Part shown: piece after piece, positions 1 through 7,950 of the stretch | How the letters are laid out: the number at the start of each line of letters is the position of its first letter | Numbering within the stretch: position 1 is the first letter of the stretch | Notes under the pieces: generated by a model | Seen by the model: only the letters and a program-made list of their open reading frames with translations | What the model was told of the DNA's origin: nothing | Databases searched by the model: none | Program-made: the position numbers and the translations under genes | Source of the DNA: Porphyromonadaceae bacterium UBA4259 | GTDB lineage: Bacteria; Bacteroidota; Bacteroidia; Bacteroidales; Muribaculaceae | Assembly (NCBI GenBank): GCA_002396125.1 | Contig: DGWL01000039.1 | Span: forward strand, 1-26,408 | DNA: 26,408 nt | Direction of reading: 5' to 3'

Positions 1-215
1 TCGCTCCTCGCGACTATGACTACGACTTCCAAAACTATCTGGGCTACGCCTTGATGATGCCTTCTACCCCCACTGCCATTGATGCTATCAACAGCAACAC
101 CAACCGTCAGGTTGAGGCAGTCTACAATGCACAAGGTCAACGCGTGAATGAGAACGCCAAGGGCGTGCTCATCGTTCGCTACACCGACGGCACCGTAACC
201 AAGGTTGTTCGCTAA
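1..215 (+). CDS. C-terminal end of a secreted protein with a T9SS-like C-terminal domain (partial)
   Basis: Open from the left edge (first full codon at position 3) to TAA at 213-215; about 70 residues are visible. The end reads as a short beta-rich domain: VYNAQGQRVNENAKG, then GVLIVRYTDGTVTKVVR. This spacing (a 'YN..G..V' strand, then a 'G.LIVRY.DG...K.V' strand at the extreme C-terminus) is typical of the C-terminal sorting-type domains on secreted or surface proteins of Prevotella and Muribaculaceae, related to type IX secretion signals. The function of the missing N-terminal part cannot be told. A strong hairpin follows about 55 bases downstream. Sorting by T9SS is inference from the tail pattern alone. 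Confidence 0.75.
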   Translation, partial: APRDYDYDFQNYLGYALMMPSTPTAIDAINSNTNRQVEAVYNAQGQRVNENAKGVLIVRYTDGTVTKVVR

Positions 216-267
216 ATATCTATGCACACTAATGTGTGTACTAAGGCACACTAATTAAACTAATTTA

Positions 268-310
268 GACAACCATCCCAAGTTTTTAGGCTGGGATGGT
301 TGTTTCTTTT
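268..310 (+). terminator. Rho-independent terminator
   Basis: A perfect 12-bp stem (269-280 with 292-303) around an 11-base loop, followed by a T-rich stretch (303-310). It lies just after the truncated secreted-protein gene and ends that transcript. The A-rich side is too weak to say whether it works in both directions. Confidence 0.85.
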
Positions 311-330
311 GCGCAATATTAGTAAATTTG
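299..330 (+). promoter_or_regulatory. Bacteroidetes-type promoter for the 2-hydroxyacid dehydrogenase/rpoN unit
   Basis: TAAATTTG at 323-330 matches the Bacteroidetes -7 consensus TAnnTTTG exactly. A GTTG at 299-302 lies about 20 bases upstream, an imperfect -33 box (consensus TTTG) that overlaps the terminator's 3' arm. The start codon is about 30 bases downstream. The -7 box is seen directly; promoter use is inferred. Confidence 0.55.
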
Positions 331-360
331 CACAATAATAATTCACAAAAATTTTTAGCT

Positions 361-1332
361 ATGAAAATTGTAGTTCTTGACGGATATGTGGGCAATCCCG
401 GCGACTTGTCGTGGGAGCCACTAGAGAGACTGGGCGACGTGACAGTGTATCCACGCAGCAAGTCCGAGGAGATTGTTGAACGCGCCATGCCAGCCGATGT
501 GGTGCTCACCAACAAAGTTGTCTTCGACCGCAAGCTCATTGAGTCGCTGCCTAATCTCAAGCTCATTGGTGTCATCGCCACAGGCTTCAACATTGTTGAC
601 ATCGACGCCGCCAACGAGCGAGGCATCCTCGTCGCCAACGTGCCGGCCTATAGCACCGCCTCGGTGGCACAAGTGGCAATGGCCCACCTGCTCAACATGA
701 CCACCCACGTGGAGCACTACACGCGCGAGGCTCGCGAGGGAGTGTGGAGCCGCAGCATCGACTACACCTACTGCAGTGCCCCATTCATCGAGCTCGACGG
801 CAAAACGATGGGAGTGGTTGCCATGGGCAACATAGGCAGTGCTGTGGCACGCATGGCAGCCGGCTTCGGCATGAAAGTGCTGGCCTTCACCAGCAAGTCG
901 CAAGAGCAACTGCCGCCCTACGTCACCAAGGCGCAATCACTCGACCAGGTGTTCAGCGAGAGCGATTACGTGAGTCTGCACTGCCCGCTCAACGACAGCA
1001 CTCGCGGCATGGTTGACGCACGCCGCTTGGCACTGATGAAACCCACCGCCATGCTCATCAACACCAGCCGCGGACCGCTCATCGTTGAGGAAGACCTTGC
1101 AGAAGCGTTGCGCAACGGCATCATAGCCTGTGCCGCTGTCGACGTGCTGTGCAAGGAGCCACCCGCTGCCGACAACCCGCTGCTCAAACTCGACAACTGC
1201 TATTTCACACCCCACATTGGCTGGACTAGTCCCGAGGCACGCCAGCGCCTAATGGATGTGGTGGTGGGCAACGTGAAGTCGTTCCTCGAGGGTCATCCCA
1301 CCAATATCGTAAACACCCCTAAGAAATTATAA
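361..1332 (+). CDS. D-2-hydroxyacid dehydrogenase (glycerate/hydroxypyruvate reductase-like)
   Basis: 323 residues, usual length for the family. It should reduce a 2-keto acid to the D-2-hydroxy acid (or the reverse) with NAD(P)H in the cytoplasm. The catalytic triad is intact: Arg237 (INTSRGP), Glu266 (CKEPP) and His285 (TPHIGW). The nucleotide-binding loop at 151-159 reads GVVAMGNIG, so the first glycine of the usual GxGxxG is alanine (Ala154). The strand-2 end reads FTSKS with no acidic residue to bind the NAD ribose, which may favour NADPH (inference). ATG at 361 is chosen over an upstream in-frame TTG at 328, which lies inside the -7 promoter box. rpoN follows after 23 bases, so the two are probably cotranscribed. 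The substrate cannot be decided; SerA-type phosphoglycerate dehydrogenase is less likely because there is no ACT domain. Confidence 0.9.
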   Translation: MKIVVLDGYVGNPGDLSWEPLERLGDVTVYPRSKSEEIVERAMPADVVLTNKVVFDRKLIESLPNLKLIGVIATGFNIVDIDAANERGILVANVPAYSTASVAQVAMAHLLNMTTHVEHYTREAREGVWSRSIDYTYCSAPFIELDGKTMGVVAMGNIGSAVARMAAGFGMKVLAFTSKSQEQLPPYVTKAQSLDQVFSESDYVSLHCPLNDSTRGMVDARRLALMKPTAMLINTSRGPLIVEEDLAEALRNGIIACAAVDVLCKEPPAADNPLLKLDNCYFTPHIGWTSPEARQRLMDVVVGNVKSFLEGHPTNIVNTPKKL

Positions 1333-1355
1333 GCAAACCGAAACGCTTCCCCGTT

Positions 1356-2858
1356 ATGAGCGAATATAACGATTTCCAACAGATACAAAAGCTTAGCCAG
1401 GAGCAAGTGCAAATCCAGAAGGCTACGCAAAACCAGGTGCTGCTTGGCGACATGCTCAAGATGAACGACGATGAGCTTAAAGACCGCATTGATGCCGAGC
1501 TCACCGACAATCCCGCACTTGAGGAACGCGACAGCCAGGACACGCAAGACGACTACGGCGAGGGTAGCGACAACGACGACCAGGAGCAAGAAGTGGGTCA
1601 ATCCAATGAAGACCCATTCGAGTCGCCCTACACACAGACCGATGATGACTACGTTGACCGCAACGATGACGGACTGGGCTATATCCAGACCCGCCGTCGT
1701 CGCACAGCCGACGACGATGTGTATCGCCCACCTGTAGTTAACGAAGCGTCGATGTATGAGGTGCTGATGAATCAGGTGCGTGAGCGCGACCTCGATGAGC
1801 GCCAGCTGCTCATTGCCGAGTACATCATAGGTGAAATTGATGACGACGGCCTGTTGCGCCGCCCTATCACCTCGATATGCAGTGATATCATCTCGCGCGA
1901 GAACGAGTTTGTCACGCCCCAGGAGGTGCAAGAGGTGCTCGATGTTATTCAAGACCTGGAGCCTGCCGGCATTGCCGCCACCAGCACCCGCGAGTGCATC
2001 CTGCTGCAAATCGAGGACATGAAAGGCGAAAACGTGGAGATTGCTCAACTTGCCCACACCATCGTCGACAAGCACTTTGATGAATATGAACGCCACCACT
2101 ACGACAAGATACTTGCCTCCCTAGGCATCGACGAGGCAACCTTCAATCTTGCCGACCGGGTTATCAAGCGCACCAATCCGCGCCCCGGCAATCTCTTTAA
2201 CAGCGGCGAGCGCATGGGCAACGCTACCCACATCACCCCCGACTTTGAAGTGAGGAGTGAAGGCAACAGCCTGCAACTCACAGTGCGCAACGACATTCCC
2301 GAGCTGCAGATTTCGGAAAGCTACGAGATTGAATATCAGCGGTTGGCAAAGCGCAAGAACGCTAAAATGCGCGACGAGGAAGCGTTAATCAAGAACCAAT
2401 ATGAGAAAGCCAGCAACTTCATCATGCTGCTGCGCCAGCGCCAAGAGAAGCTTCACAGCATCATGAAAGCCATAATGCTCAAGCAACAAGAGTTCTTCAT
2501 CACCGGCGACACCACCACCCTCAAGCCCATGGTGCTCAACGACATTGCCGAGGCAACTGGCTATGATGCGTCGACCATTTCACGCGCGCAACAAAACAAA
2601 TATGTCGACACCAACTGGGGCATCTTTGAACTCAAGTATTTTTTCAACAACGGCTTGAGCGACAACAACACCTCGTCGGTCGCAGTTAAAGAGATTATCA
2701 AGGACTTGGTCGACAATGAGAACAAAAAGAAGCCACTCACCGACGACCAACTGTGCCTGGCACTTCAAGAACGCGGCTATAACATCAAGCGCCGCACAGT
2801 GGCAAAATATCGCGACAGCCTAATGATTCCTGTGGCTCGCCAGCGCAAAACATTATAA
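1356..2858 (+). CDS. rpoN: RNA polymerase sigma-54 factor RpoN
   Basis: 500 residues. It directs RNA polymerase to -24/-12 promoters that need an ATP-driven enhancer-binding activator. Region I (about residues 1-50) is Gln/Leu-rich (QKLSQEQVQIQ, then NQVLLGDML) as needed for activator response. Region II (about 55-105) is a long acidic linker rich in Asp/Glu. The core-binding region follows at about 125-330, and the RpoN box RRTVAKYR sits at residues 479-486, near the C-terminus as usual. No enhancer-binding activator gene and no convincing intergenic -24/-12 site is visible in this window, so its targets are elsewhere. Gap to the next gene is 35 bases. Confidence 0.97.
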   Translation: MSEYNDFQQIQKLSQEQVQIQKATQNQVLLGDMLKMNDDELKDRIDAELTDNPALEERDSQDTQDDYGEGSDNDDQEQEVGQSNEDPFESPYTQTDDDYVDRNDDGLGYIQTRRRRTADDDVYRPPVVNEASMYEVLMNQVRERDLDERQLLIAEYIIGEIDDDGLLRRPITSICSDIISRENEFVTPQEVQEVLDVIQDLEPAGIAATSTRECILLQIEDMKGENVEIAQLAHTIVDKHFDEYERHHYDKILASLGIDEATFNLADRVIKRTNPRPGNLFNSGERMGNATHITPDFEVRSEGNSLQLTVRNDIPELQISESYEIEYQRLAKRKNAKMRDEEALIKNQYEKASNFIMLLRQRQEKLHSIMKAIMLKQQEFFITGDTTTLKPMVLNDIAEATGYDASTISRAQQNKYVDTNWGIFELKYFFNNGLSDNNTSSVAVKEIIKDLVDNENKKKPLTDDQLCLALQERGYNIKRRTVAKYRDSLMIPVARQRKTL

Positions 2859-2893
2859 GAAGAAACACACAATATTAAAAAAACTCACGCTCT

Positions 2894-3544
2894 ATGGCAT
2901 CAAGAATTGCAAGAGTCAGGTTGCTCAACGAGATAGCACGATTCGTCTCCACTGTGATGAGTCCGCTACTCACTCCCACCTACGGCATGCTCATGGCTCT
3001 AAGCATCTCGCCCAAGGTGCTCGACACCACCGGCGCACGCATCAAGTTGCTACTCATCATCTTCGGCATCACCTGCGTGTTGCCCATGGTGACCATTGCG
3101 GTGCTTCACAACTTCAAGTTCATTCGCGACAAGCGCATCATCAAGCGTGAGGAACGTCTCATTCCCTACATTGCCGGCATCGTGTTCTACCTGGTGGCAG
3201 TGTGGTATCTTGCCTACACCCACGAGCCCCAGTGGCTGGTGATGTATGCCGCGGGAGGTTTACTGGCATGCCTCATCTCAACCATTGTGAACCTGAAGTG
3301 GAAAATCAGTGCCCACATGGCAGGCATGGGAGGAGTGGTAGCCCTGCTGTGGCAGCTCAACACCATGCAACTCGAGGTCATCAGCCCCGTGTGGATGACG
3401 TTCTTCATCATCGTTGCCATAGGCCTGAGTGGAGTGGTTGGCACCTCGCGCATGCTCCTCAAGCGTCACACATTTCCACAAGTGCTGGCCGGATTCTTCA
3501 ACGGCCTGCTGTGCGTGTCGTTAATGATGCGCCTCTTTGGATAA
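2894..3544 (+). CDS. PAP2-like integral membrane protein with degenerate phosphatase motifs
   Basis: 216 residues with about five or six hydrophobic segments (around 17-36, 50-72, 92-108, 115-133, 142-156, 166-183, 198-212). PAP2 lipid phosphatases carry three motifs: KxxxxxxRP, PSGH and SRxxxxxHxxxD. Counterparts here are altered: R81-x6-R88 (REERLIP), ISAH with His141, and SR185-186-x5-His192-xxx-Gln196. Both histidines remain, but the final Asp that orients the nucleophile is Gln. It may act on a polyprenyl or lipid phosphate in the inner membrane, with reduced or altered chemistry, or be a non-catalytic relative. It lies between rpoN and ispG on the same strand; since ispG makes isoprenoid precursors, a link to polyprenyl phosphates is possible but only inference. 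Confidence 0.7.
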   Translation: MASRIARVRLLNEIARFVSTVMSPLLTPTYGMLMALSISPKVLDTTGARIKLLLIIFGITCVLPMVTIAVLHNFKFIRDKRIIKREERLIPYIAGIVFYLVAVWYLAYTHEPQWLVMYAAGGLLACLISTIVNLKWKISAHMAGMGGVVALLWQLNTMQLEVISPVWMTFFIIVAIGLSGVVGTSRMLLKRHTFPQVLAGFFNGLLCVSLMMRLFG

Positions 3545-3610
3545 ATATTTTTTTGGGGGGTGGGTATCGTAAACCCTCTACTGACAACTTATAACTAACA
3601 ATTGATAACT
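3545..3610. other. AT-rich linker with homopolymer runs and short repeats
   Basis: The 66 bases between the PAP2-like gene and ispG begin with a T run then a G run (about 3550-3562) and end in loosely repeated 'ataact/acaatt' units up to the ispG ATG. No TAnnTTTG box or clear Shine-Dalgarno sequence is seen, so ispG is probably read from upstream. Confidence 0.4.
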
Positions 3611-5422
3611 ATGTTCAACTATACTCGACGCAAGACCGTCACAGTTAATATCGCCGACACTCCGCTGGGAAGCGACTATCCCATTAGGGTGCAGTCGATG
3701 ACCAACACGTCGACCAACGATATTGAGGCCAGCGTGGAGCAGTGCTTGCGCATTGCCCAAGCCGGAGCCCACTATGTGCGTCTCACCACGCAAGGAGTGC
3801 GTGAGGCCGAGAACCTGGGCGTCATTCGCAATGAGTTGCGCAAGCGTGGATGCAACGTTCCGCTGGTTGCCGACATCCATTTCAACCCTCGCGCCGCAAT
3901 GGCGGCAGCACAGGTGACCGACAAGGTGCGCATTAACCCCGGCAACTTCGTTGATCCCGCCCGCCAGTTCAAGAGCCTGAGCTACACCACCCAAGAATAT
4001 CAAGCCGAGCTGCAGCGCATTCACGACAAGCTTGTGCCCTTTATCGACCTGTGCCGCGAGCATGGCACTGCAGTGCGCCTGGGTGTGAATCACGGTTCAC
4101 TGAGCGACCGCATCATGAGCCGCTATGGCAACACTGCAGCCGGCATGGTTGAAAGCGTGATGGAATATCTGCGAGTGTTTGTAGAGCAGAATTTTCTTGA
4201 TGTTGTAATCTCAATGAAGGCATCAAATGTTGTTGTCATGGTTGAGGCAGTTCGCCGCCTGGTAGCCGCTATGGACCGCGAGGACATGCACTTCCCGTTG
4301 CATCTTGGAGTCACCGAAGCGGGATTTGGCGAAGACGGACGCATCAAGAGCGCAGTGGGCATTGGTGCACTCATGAGCCAGGGGCTTGGCGACACCATTC
4401 GCGTCTCGCTAAGCGAGGACCCCGAGCTTGAAGTGCCGGTTGCCCGCAAGCTTGTCGATTACATCGCAAGCCGCGAGAACCATCCCGCAATCACGGGCCA
4501 CTACTACACTGGATTTGACCCACTACAGCCCGAGCGCCACATGAGCAACAGCATCGCCGGCATGGTGGGAGGCAAGAAACCCATCGTCATAGCCTCATGT
4601 CACCCCGATGACGTGGAAGGCAAGCGCCGTCCCGATTTCTTCTACAGTTCCACAGGAGCACTGAACAGCACCGACCAGTTTATTGTTCCTGCCGACATGT
4701 ACAATGGCGAACCCGGCACTACTCCCCTTTTCACTCTCGACAACTGGGACGCAACCCTCGAAGCGCCACTCAAGTGGCTCGAAGTGCCAGCCGGCACTCC
4801 GGTTGAAAAGCTGGCATTCCTAAAAAACTGCGGCAATGTGGCCCTCATCATCAGTCCCGACAACATCAACGTGAGCGGTTGCCAGCAGGCACTCATCCAT
4901 GCACTAGTTGATGCCGGAATCAACTGCCCCGTTGTGCTGCACAACATCTACCCCGACAGTGACACCGAATGGCTGCAAGTGAAAGCCGGTGCCGACCTTG
5001 GTGCAGTGCTACTCAACGGCTTGGGCGACGGCACATGGCTCGAAGCCCCGGCATTCCACAGCCAAGGCGAAGTTGTGGGCTACGCCTTCGCCATATTGCA
5101 GGCAGCACGCCTACGCACCACCAAGACCGAGTTTATCTCTTGCCCCAGCTGTGGCCGCACAATGTTTGACTTGCAAACCACAGTGCACCTCGTGCAACAA
5201 GCCACTTCCCACCTCACCCACCTCAAGATTGGCGTGATGGGATGTGTTGTGAACGGTCCCGGCGAGATGGCCGATGCCGACTATGGTTACGTTGGTGCCG
5301 CAGTGGGACGCATCAGCCTCTATAAGGGAAAGCAGTGCATCGAGAAGAACATCCCCGAAGCCGAAGCCATTCCTCGCCTTGTTGCCCTCATCAAGGACAA
5401 TGGTGACTGGGTTGACCCTTGA
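3611..5422 (+). CDS. ispG: 4-hydroxy-3-methylbut-2-enyl-diphosphate synthase IspG (long form)
   Basis: 603 residues. IspG converts 2-C-methyl-D-erythritol 2,4-cyclodiphosphate to HMBPP in the non-mevalonate (MEP) isoprenoid pathway, using a [4Fe-4S] cluster. The N-terminal TIM barrel starts at RVQSMTNTSTND. The C-terminal domain holds the cluster ligands: Cys511 and Cys514 (SCPSCG), Cys545 (MGCVVNGPGE) and Glu552. The length fits the long Bacteroidetes/plant-type enzyme, which has an extra domain (about residues 270-490) between the barrel and the Fe-S domain; the short E. coli form is near 370 residues. ATG 3611 gives MFNYTRRKTV; a TTG at 3602 would add only three residues. Reductant not encoded nearby. 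Confidence 0.97.
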   Translation: MFNYTRRKTVTVNIADTPLGSDYPIRVQSMTNTSTNDIEASVEQCLRIAQAGAHYVRLTTQGVREAENLGVIRNELRKRGCNVPLVADIHFNPRAAMAAAQVTDKVRINPGNFVDPARQFKSLSYTTQEYQAELQRIHDKLVPFIDLCREHGTAVRLGVNHGSLSDRIMSRYGNTAAGMVESVMEYLRVFVEQNFLDVVISMKASNVVVMVEAVRRLVAAMDREDMHFPLHLGVTEAGFGEDGRIKSAVGIGALMSQGLGDTIRVSLSEDPELEVPVARKLVDYIASRENHPAITGHYYTGFDPLQPERHMSNSIAGMVGGKKPIVIASCHPDDVEGKRRPDFFYSSTGALNSTDQFIVPADMYNGEPGTTPLFTLDNWDATLEAPLKWLEVPAGTPVEKLAFLKNCGNVALIISPDNINVSGCQQALIHALVDAGINCPVVLHNIYPDSDTEWLQVKAGADLGAVLLNGLGDGTWLEAPAFHSQGEVVGYAFAILQAARLRTTKTEFISCPSCGRTMFDLQTTVHLVQQATSHLTHLKIGVMGCVVNGPGEMADADYGYVGAAVGRISLYKGKQCIEKNIPEAEAIPRLVALIKDNGDWVDP

Positions 5423-5467
5423 TATATTTGAAAATTATTAATATATACCAGTAGTTTTTTATTTGCT

Positions 5468-7933
5468 ATGCCACAGTTTGCCGAAGTAGTACTGCCGCTG
5501 GCGGTTCAAGGCACCTATACCTACCGCATTCCCCCCACTATGACAGTGGGGGCAGGCTATCGCGTGCTGGTGCCCTTTGGACGCAAAAAGTACTATACCG
5601 CGATTGTGGTAATGACCCATGATATAGAACCTAAGGGTTATAAGGTTAAAGAAATCCTGGCTCTACTCGACGACGGTGCCATCTTGCGACACCCTCAACT
5701 GAAATTCTGGGAATGGATAGCCGACTACTACCTGTGCACTATAGGCGAGGTGTATAAAGCCGCTGTTCCCAGTGGCCTGAAAGTTGAGAGCGAAACGTTT
5801 ATCAGTCCCAATCCCGACTTTGAAGAAGATACTCCGGGCTCGCTGAGCGACCGCGAGAAGGTTATTCTCGATTTTACCAACCAGCGCGGCAAAGTGCAGA
5901 TTACCGAACTAACCAATGCTACCGGTTTCAAGAATGTGGAATCGATAGTGAGCCGCTTGCTCGACAAGGAGGCTGTGCACGTTGCCGAGCGAGTGATGGA
6001 CAACTACCGTCCTAAGACCGAGACTTGCGTGAGATTAACCATCGAGCGCGACGACGAGCAAGCGTTGCACGCACTTTTCGACAAGGTGCATCGAGCCAAG
6101 AAACAGGAACAATTGCTGCTCGCCTATCTCGACCTCTCGCGCTGGATGCAACGCAGCAAGCCGGTGCAGGAAGTGACTCAAGAAGAGTTGCTCAAGCGCT
6201 CGGCATGCACCCAACCGGTGCTAGCCGCGGCCCGCAAGAATGGTATCTTCGAGACCTACAAACGCGCAATAAACCGCTTTGAGACGCTTGGCAAGGGACT
6301 TGTGGAGTTGCCCACACTCACCTCAGTTCAAAGCACCGCCTATTCTCAGCTACACTCATCGTTCAAGGAGAAAGAAATCACCCTTCTTCACGGCGTTACA
6401 TCAAGCGGCAAGACGTCAATCTACATGCACCTCATCAATGATGCACTCCAGCTAGGCAAGCAGGTGCTGTATCTCGTGCCTGAAATTGCACTCACCACCC
6501 AGCTCACGCAGCGATTACAACGTGTCTTTGGCGAGCGGCTACTCATCTACCACAGCAAGTTCAGCGACAACGAGCGAGTCGACATTTGGAAAAAACTTCT
6601 TTCGAGCAACGATCCATGTGTAATAATAGGCGTGCGCTCAAGTGTGTTCCTGCCCTACTCCAACCTGGGGCTTGTCATCGTTGACGAGGAACACGACACC
6701 AGCTATAAGCAGCAAGACCCGGCTCCACGCTACAATGGGCGCGACACTGCCATCCTGCTGGCTCACATGCATGGTGCCAAGGTAGTGCTAGGCTCGGCGA
6801 CACCAGCCATCGAGACCTACTATAAAGCTACCACAGGACGCTATGGGCTGGTGGAACTTACCACTCGCTACGACGACATTGAGATGCCTCAAGTGCACGT
6901 TATCGACACCAAAAAGGCATGGAAAAAGCACGAGATGAACGGCATGTTCTCGCACGAACTCACCGACGAGTGCCGCAAGGCGCTTAAAAACAATGAGCAG
7001 GTGATTCTCTTCCAGAACCGCCGCGGCTATGCCCCCATGGTGCGCTGCAAGGAGTGCGCCTGGGTACCCACCTGTGTCAACTGTGACGTGTCGCTAACCT
7101 ATCACCGCCACGTCGATACACTCACTTGCCACTATTGCGGCTACACCATCACACTGCCCACAGTGTGTCCAGCATGTGGCAACCCCAGCATAGAAGTGGT
7201 GGGTTACGGCACCGAGCGCATCGAAGACGAAATAGACAAAGTATTTCCCGGCGAGAAAATTTCACGCATGGATCTCGACACCACCCGCAGCAAGTCGAGC
7301 TACGACCGCATCATTGATGAATTTTCCAACCATCGCACCAGCATCCTGGTGGGCACACAGATGGTGACAAAGGGGCTTGACTTCGACGCTGTGAGCATTG
7401 TGGGCATCCTCAACGCCGACACGATGATACACTTCCCTGATTTTCGCAGTCACGAACGCGCTTTCAACATGATGGAGCAAGTTGCCGGCCGTGCCGGCCG
7501 CAAGCACAAGCAGGGCAAGGTCATTATCCAGTCATCCAATCCCGAGCATCCTGTGATTGAGAAAGTGGTGAGCCACGACTACCACGGGTTCTATGACCTG
7601 CAAATTGCCGACCGCCGGCAGTTTGGCTACCCACCCTTCACCAAGATTATCAATGTTTACCTCAAGCACAAGCAGGACGATGTGGTAGTGGAAATGGCTT
7701 TGCGCTATAGCAACCTGCTCAGACAGGTATTCGGCAACCGCGTTCTTGGCCCCGAAGCTCCCATGGTTGCAAGAGTGCAGACGATGTACATTCGCCAAAT
7801 AGTCCTGAAAATGGAACTCAACGCCTCGATGGTGAAGGTAAAGAAGATTTTACGCGACCTCTACGAGCAACTCCTTGCCACCGACAGCCGCATGCGCTCC
7901 ACCCGACTTTACTTTGACGTAGACCCGGTATAG
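5468..7933 (+). CDS. priA: Primosomal protein N' (replication restart helicase PriA)
   Basis: 821 residues. PriA recognises stalled forks and D-loops, unwinds 3'-5' and reloads the replicative helicase. N-terminal DNA-binding domain about 1-105; superfamily-2 helicase with Walker A GVTSSGKT (309-316) and DEEH box (406-409). The cysteine-rich zinc-binding insertion follows (from CKECAWVPTC through CHYCGY to CPAC), then helicase motifs V and VI (VGTQMVTKGLDF; QVAGRAGRKH). A complete, normal-looking PriA. ATG 5468 follows an AT-rich 45-base gap after ispG. The next gene starts 17 bases after the stop, so they are probably cotranscribed. Confidence 0.97.
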   Translation: MPQFAEVVLPLAVQGTYTYRIPPTMTVGAGYRVLVPFGRKKYYTAIVVMTHDIEPKGYKVKEILALLDDGAILRHPQLKFWEWIADYYLCTIGEVYKAAVPSGLKVESETFISPNPDFEEDTPGSLSDREKVILDFTNQRGKVQITELTNATGFKNVESIVSRLLDKEAVHVAERVMDNYRPKTETCVRLTIERDDEQALHALFDKVHRAKKQEQLLLAYLDLSRWMQRSKPVQEVTQEELLKRSACTQPVLAAARKNGIFETYKRAINRFETLGKGLVELPTLTSVQSTAYSQLHSSFKEKEITLLHGVTSSGKTSIYMHLINDALQLGKQVLYLVPEIALTTQLTQRLQRVFGERLLIYHSKFSDNERVDIWKKLLSSNDPCVIIGVRSSVFLPYSNLGLVIVDEEHDTSYKQQDPAPRYNGRDTAILLAHMHGAKVVLGSATPAIETYYKATTGRYGLVELTTRYDDIEMPQVHVIDTKKAWKKHEMNGMFSHELTDECRKALKNNEQVILFQNRRGYAPMVRCKECAWVPTCVNCDVSLTYHRHVDTLTCHYCGYTITLPTVCPACGNPSIEVVGYGTERIEDEIDKVFPGEKISRMDLDTTRSKSSYDRIIDEFSNHRTSILVGTQMVTKGLDFDAVSIVGILNADTMIHFPDFRSHERAFNMMEQVAGRAGRKHKQGKVIIQSSNPEHPVIEKVVSHDYHGFYDLQIADRRQFGYPPFTKIINVYLKHKQDDVVVEMALRYSNLLRQVFGNRVLGPEAPMVARVQTMYIRQIVLKMELNASMVKVKKILRDLYEQLLATDSRMRSTRLYFDVDPV

Positions 7934-7950
7934 ACACACACTCTCCACCA

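Noticed and set aside
328..360. TTG start adding 11 residues to the dehydrogenase
   Set aside because: The TTG is part of the exact -7 box TAAATTTG; translation starting there would begin upstream of transcription.
1293..2099. A 268-residue open frame on the - strand inside rpoN
   Set aside because: It is fully antisense to rpoN, rich in Leu/Val/His from the mirrored codon bias, and has no domain pattern.
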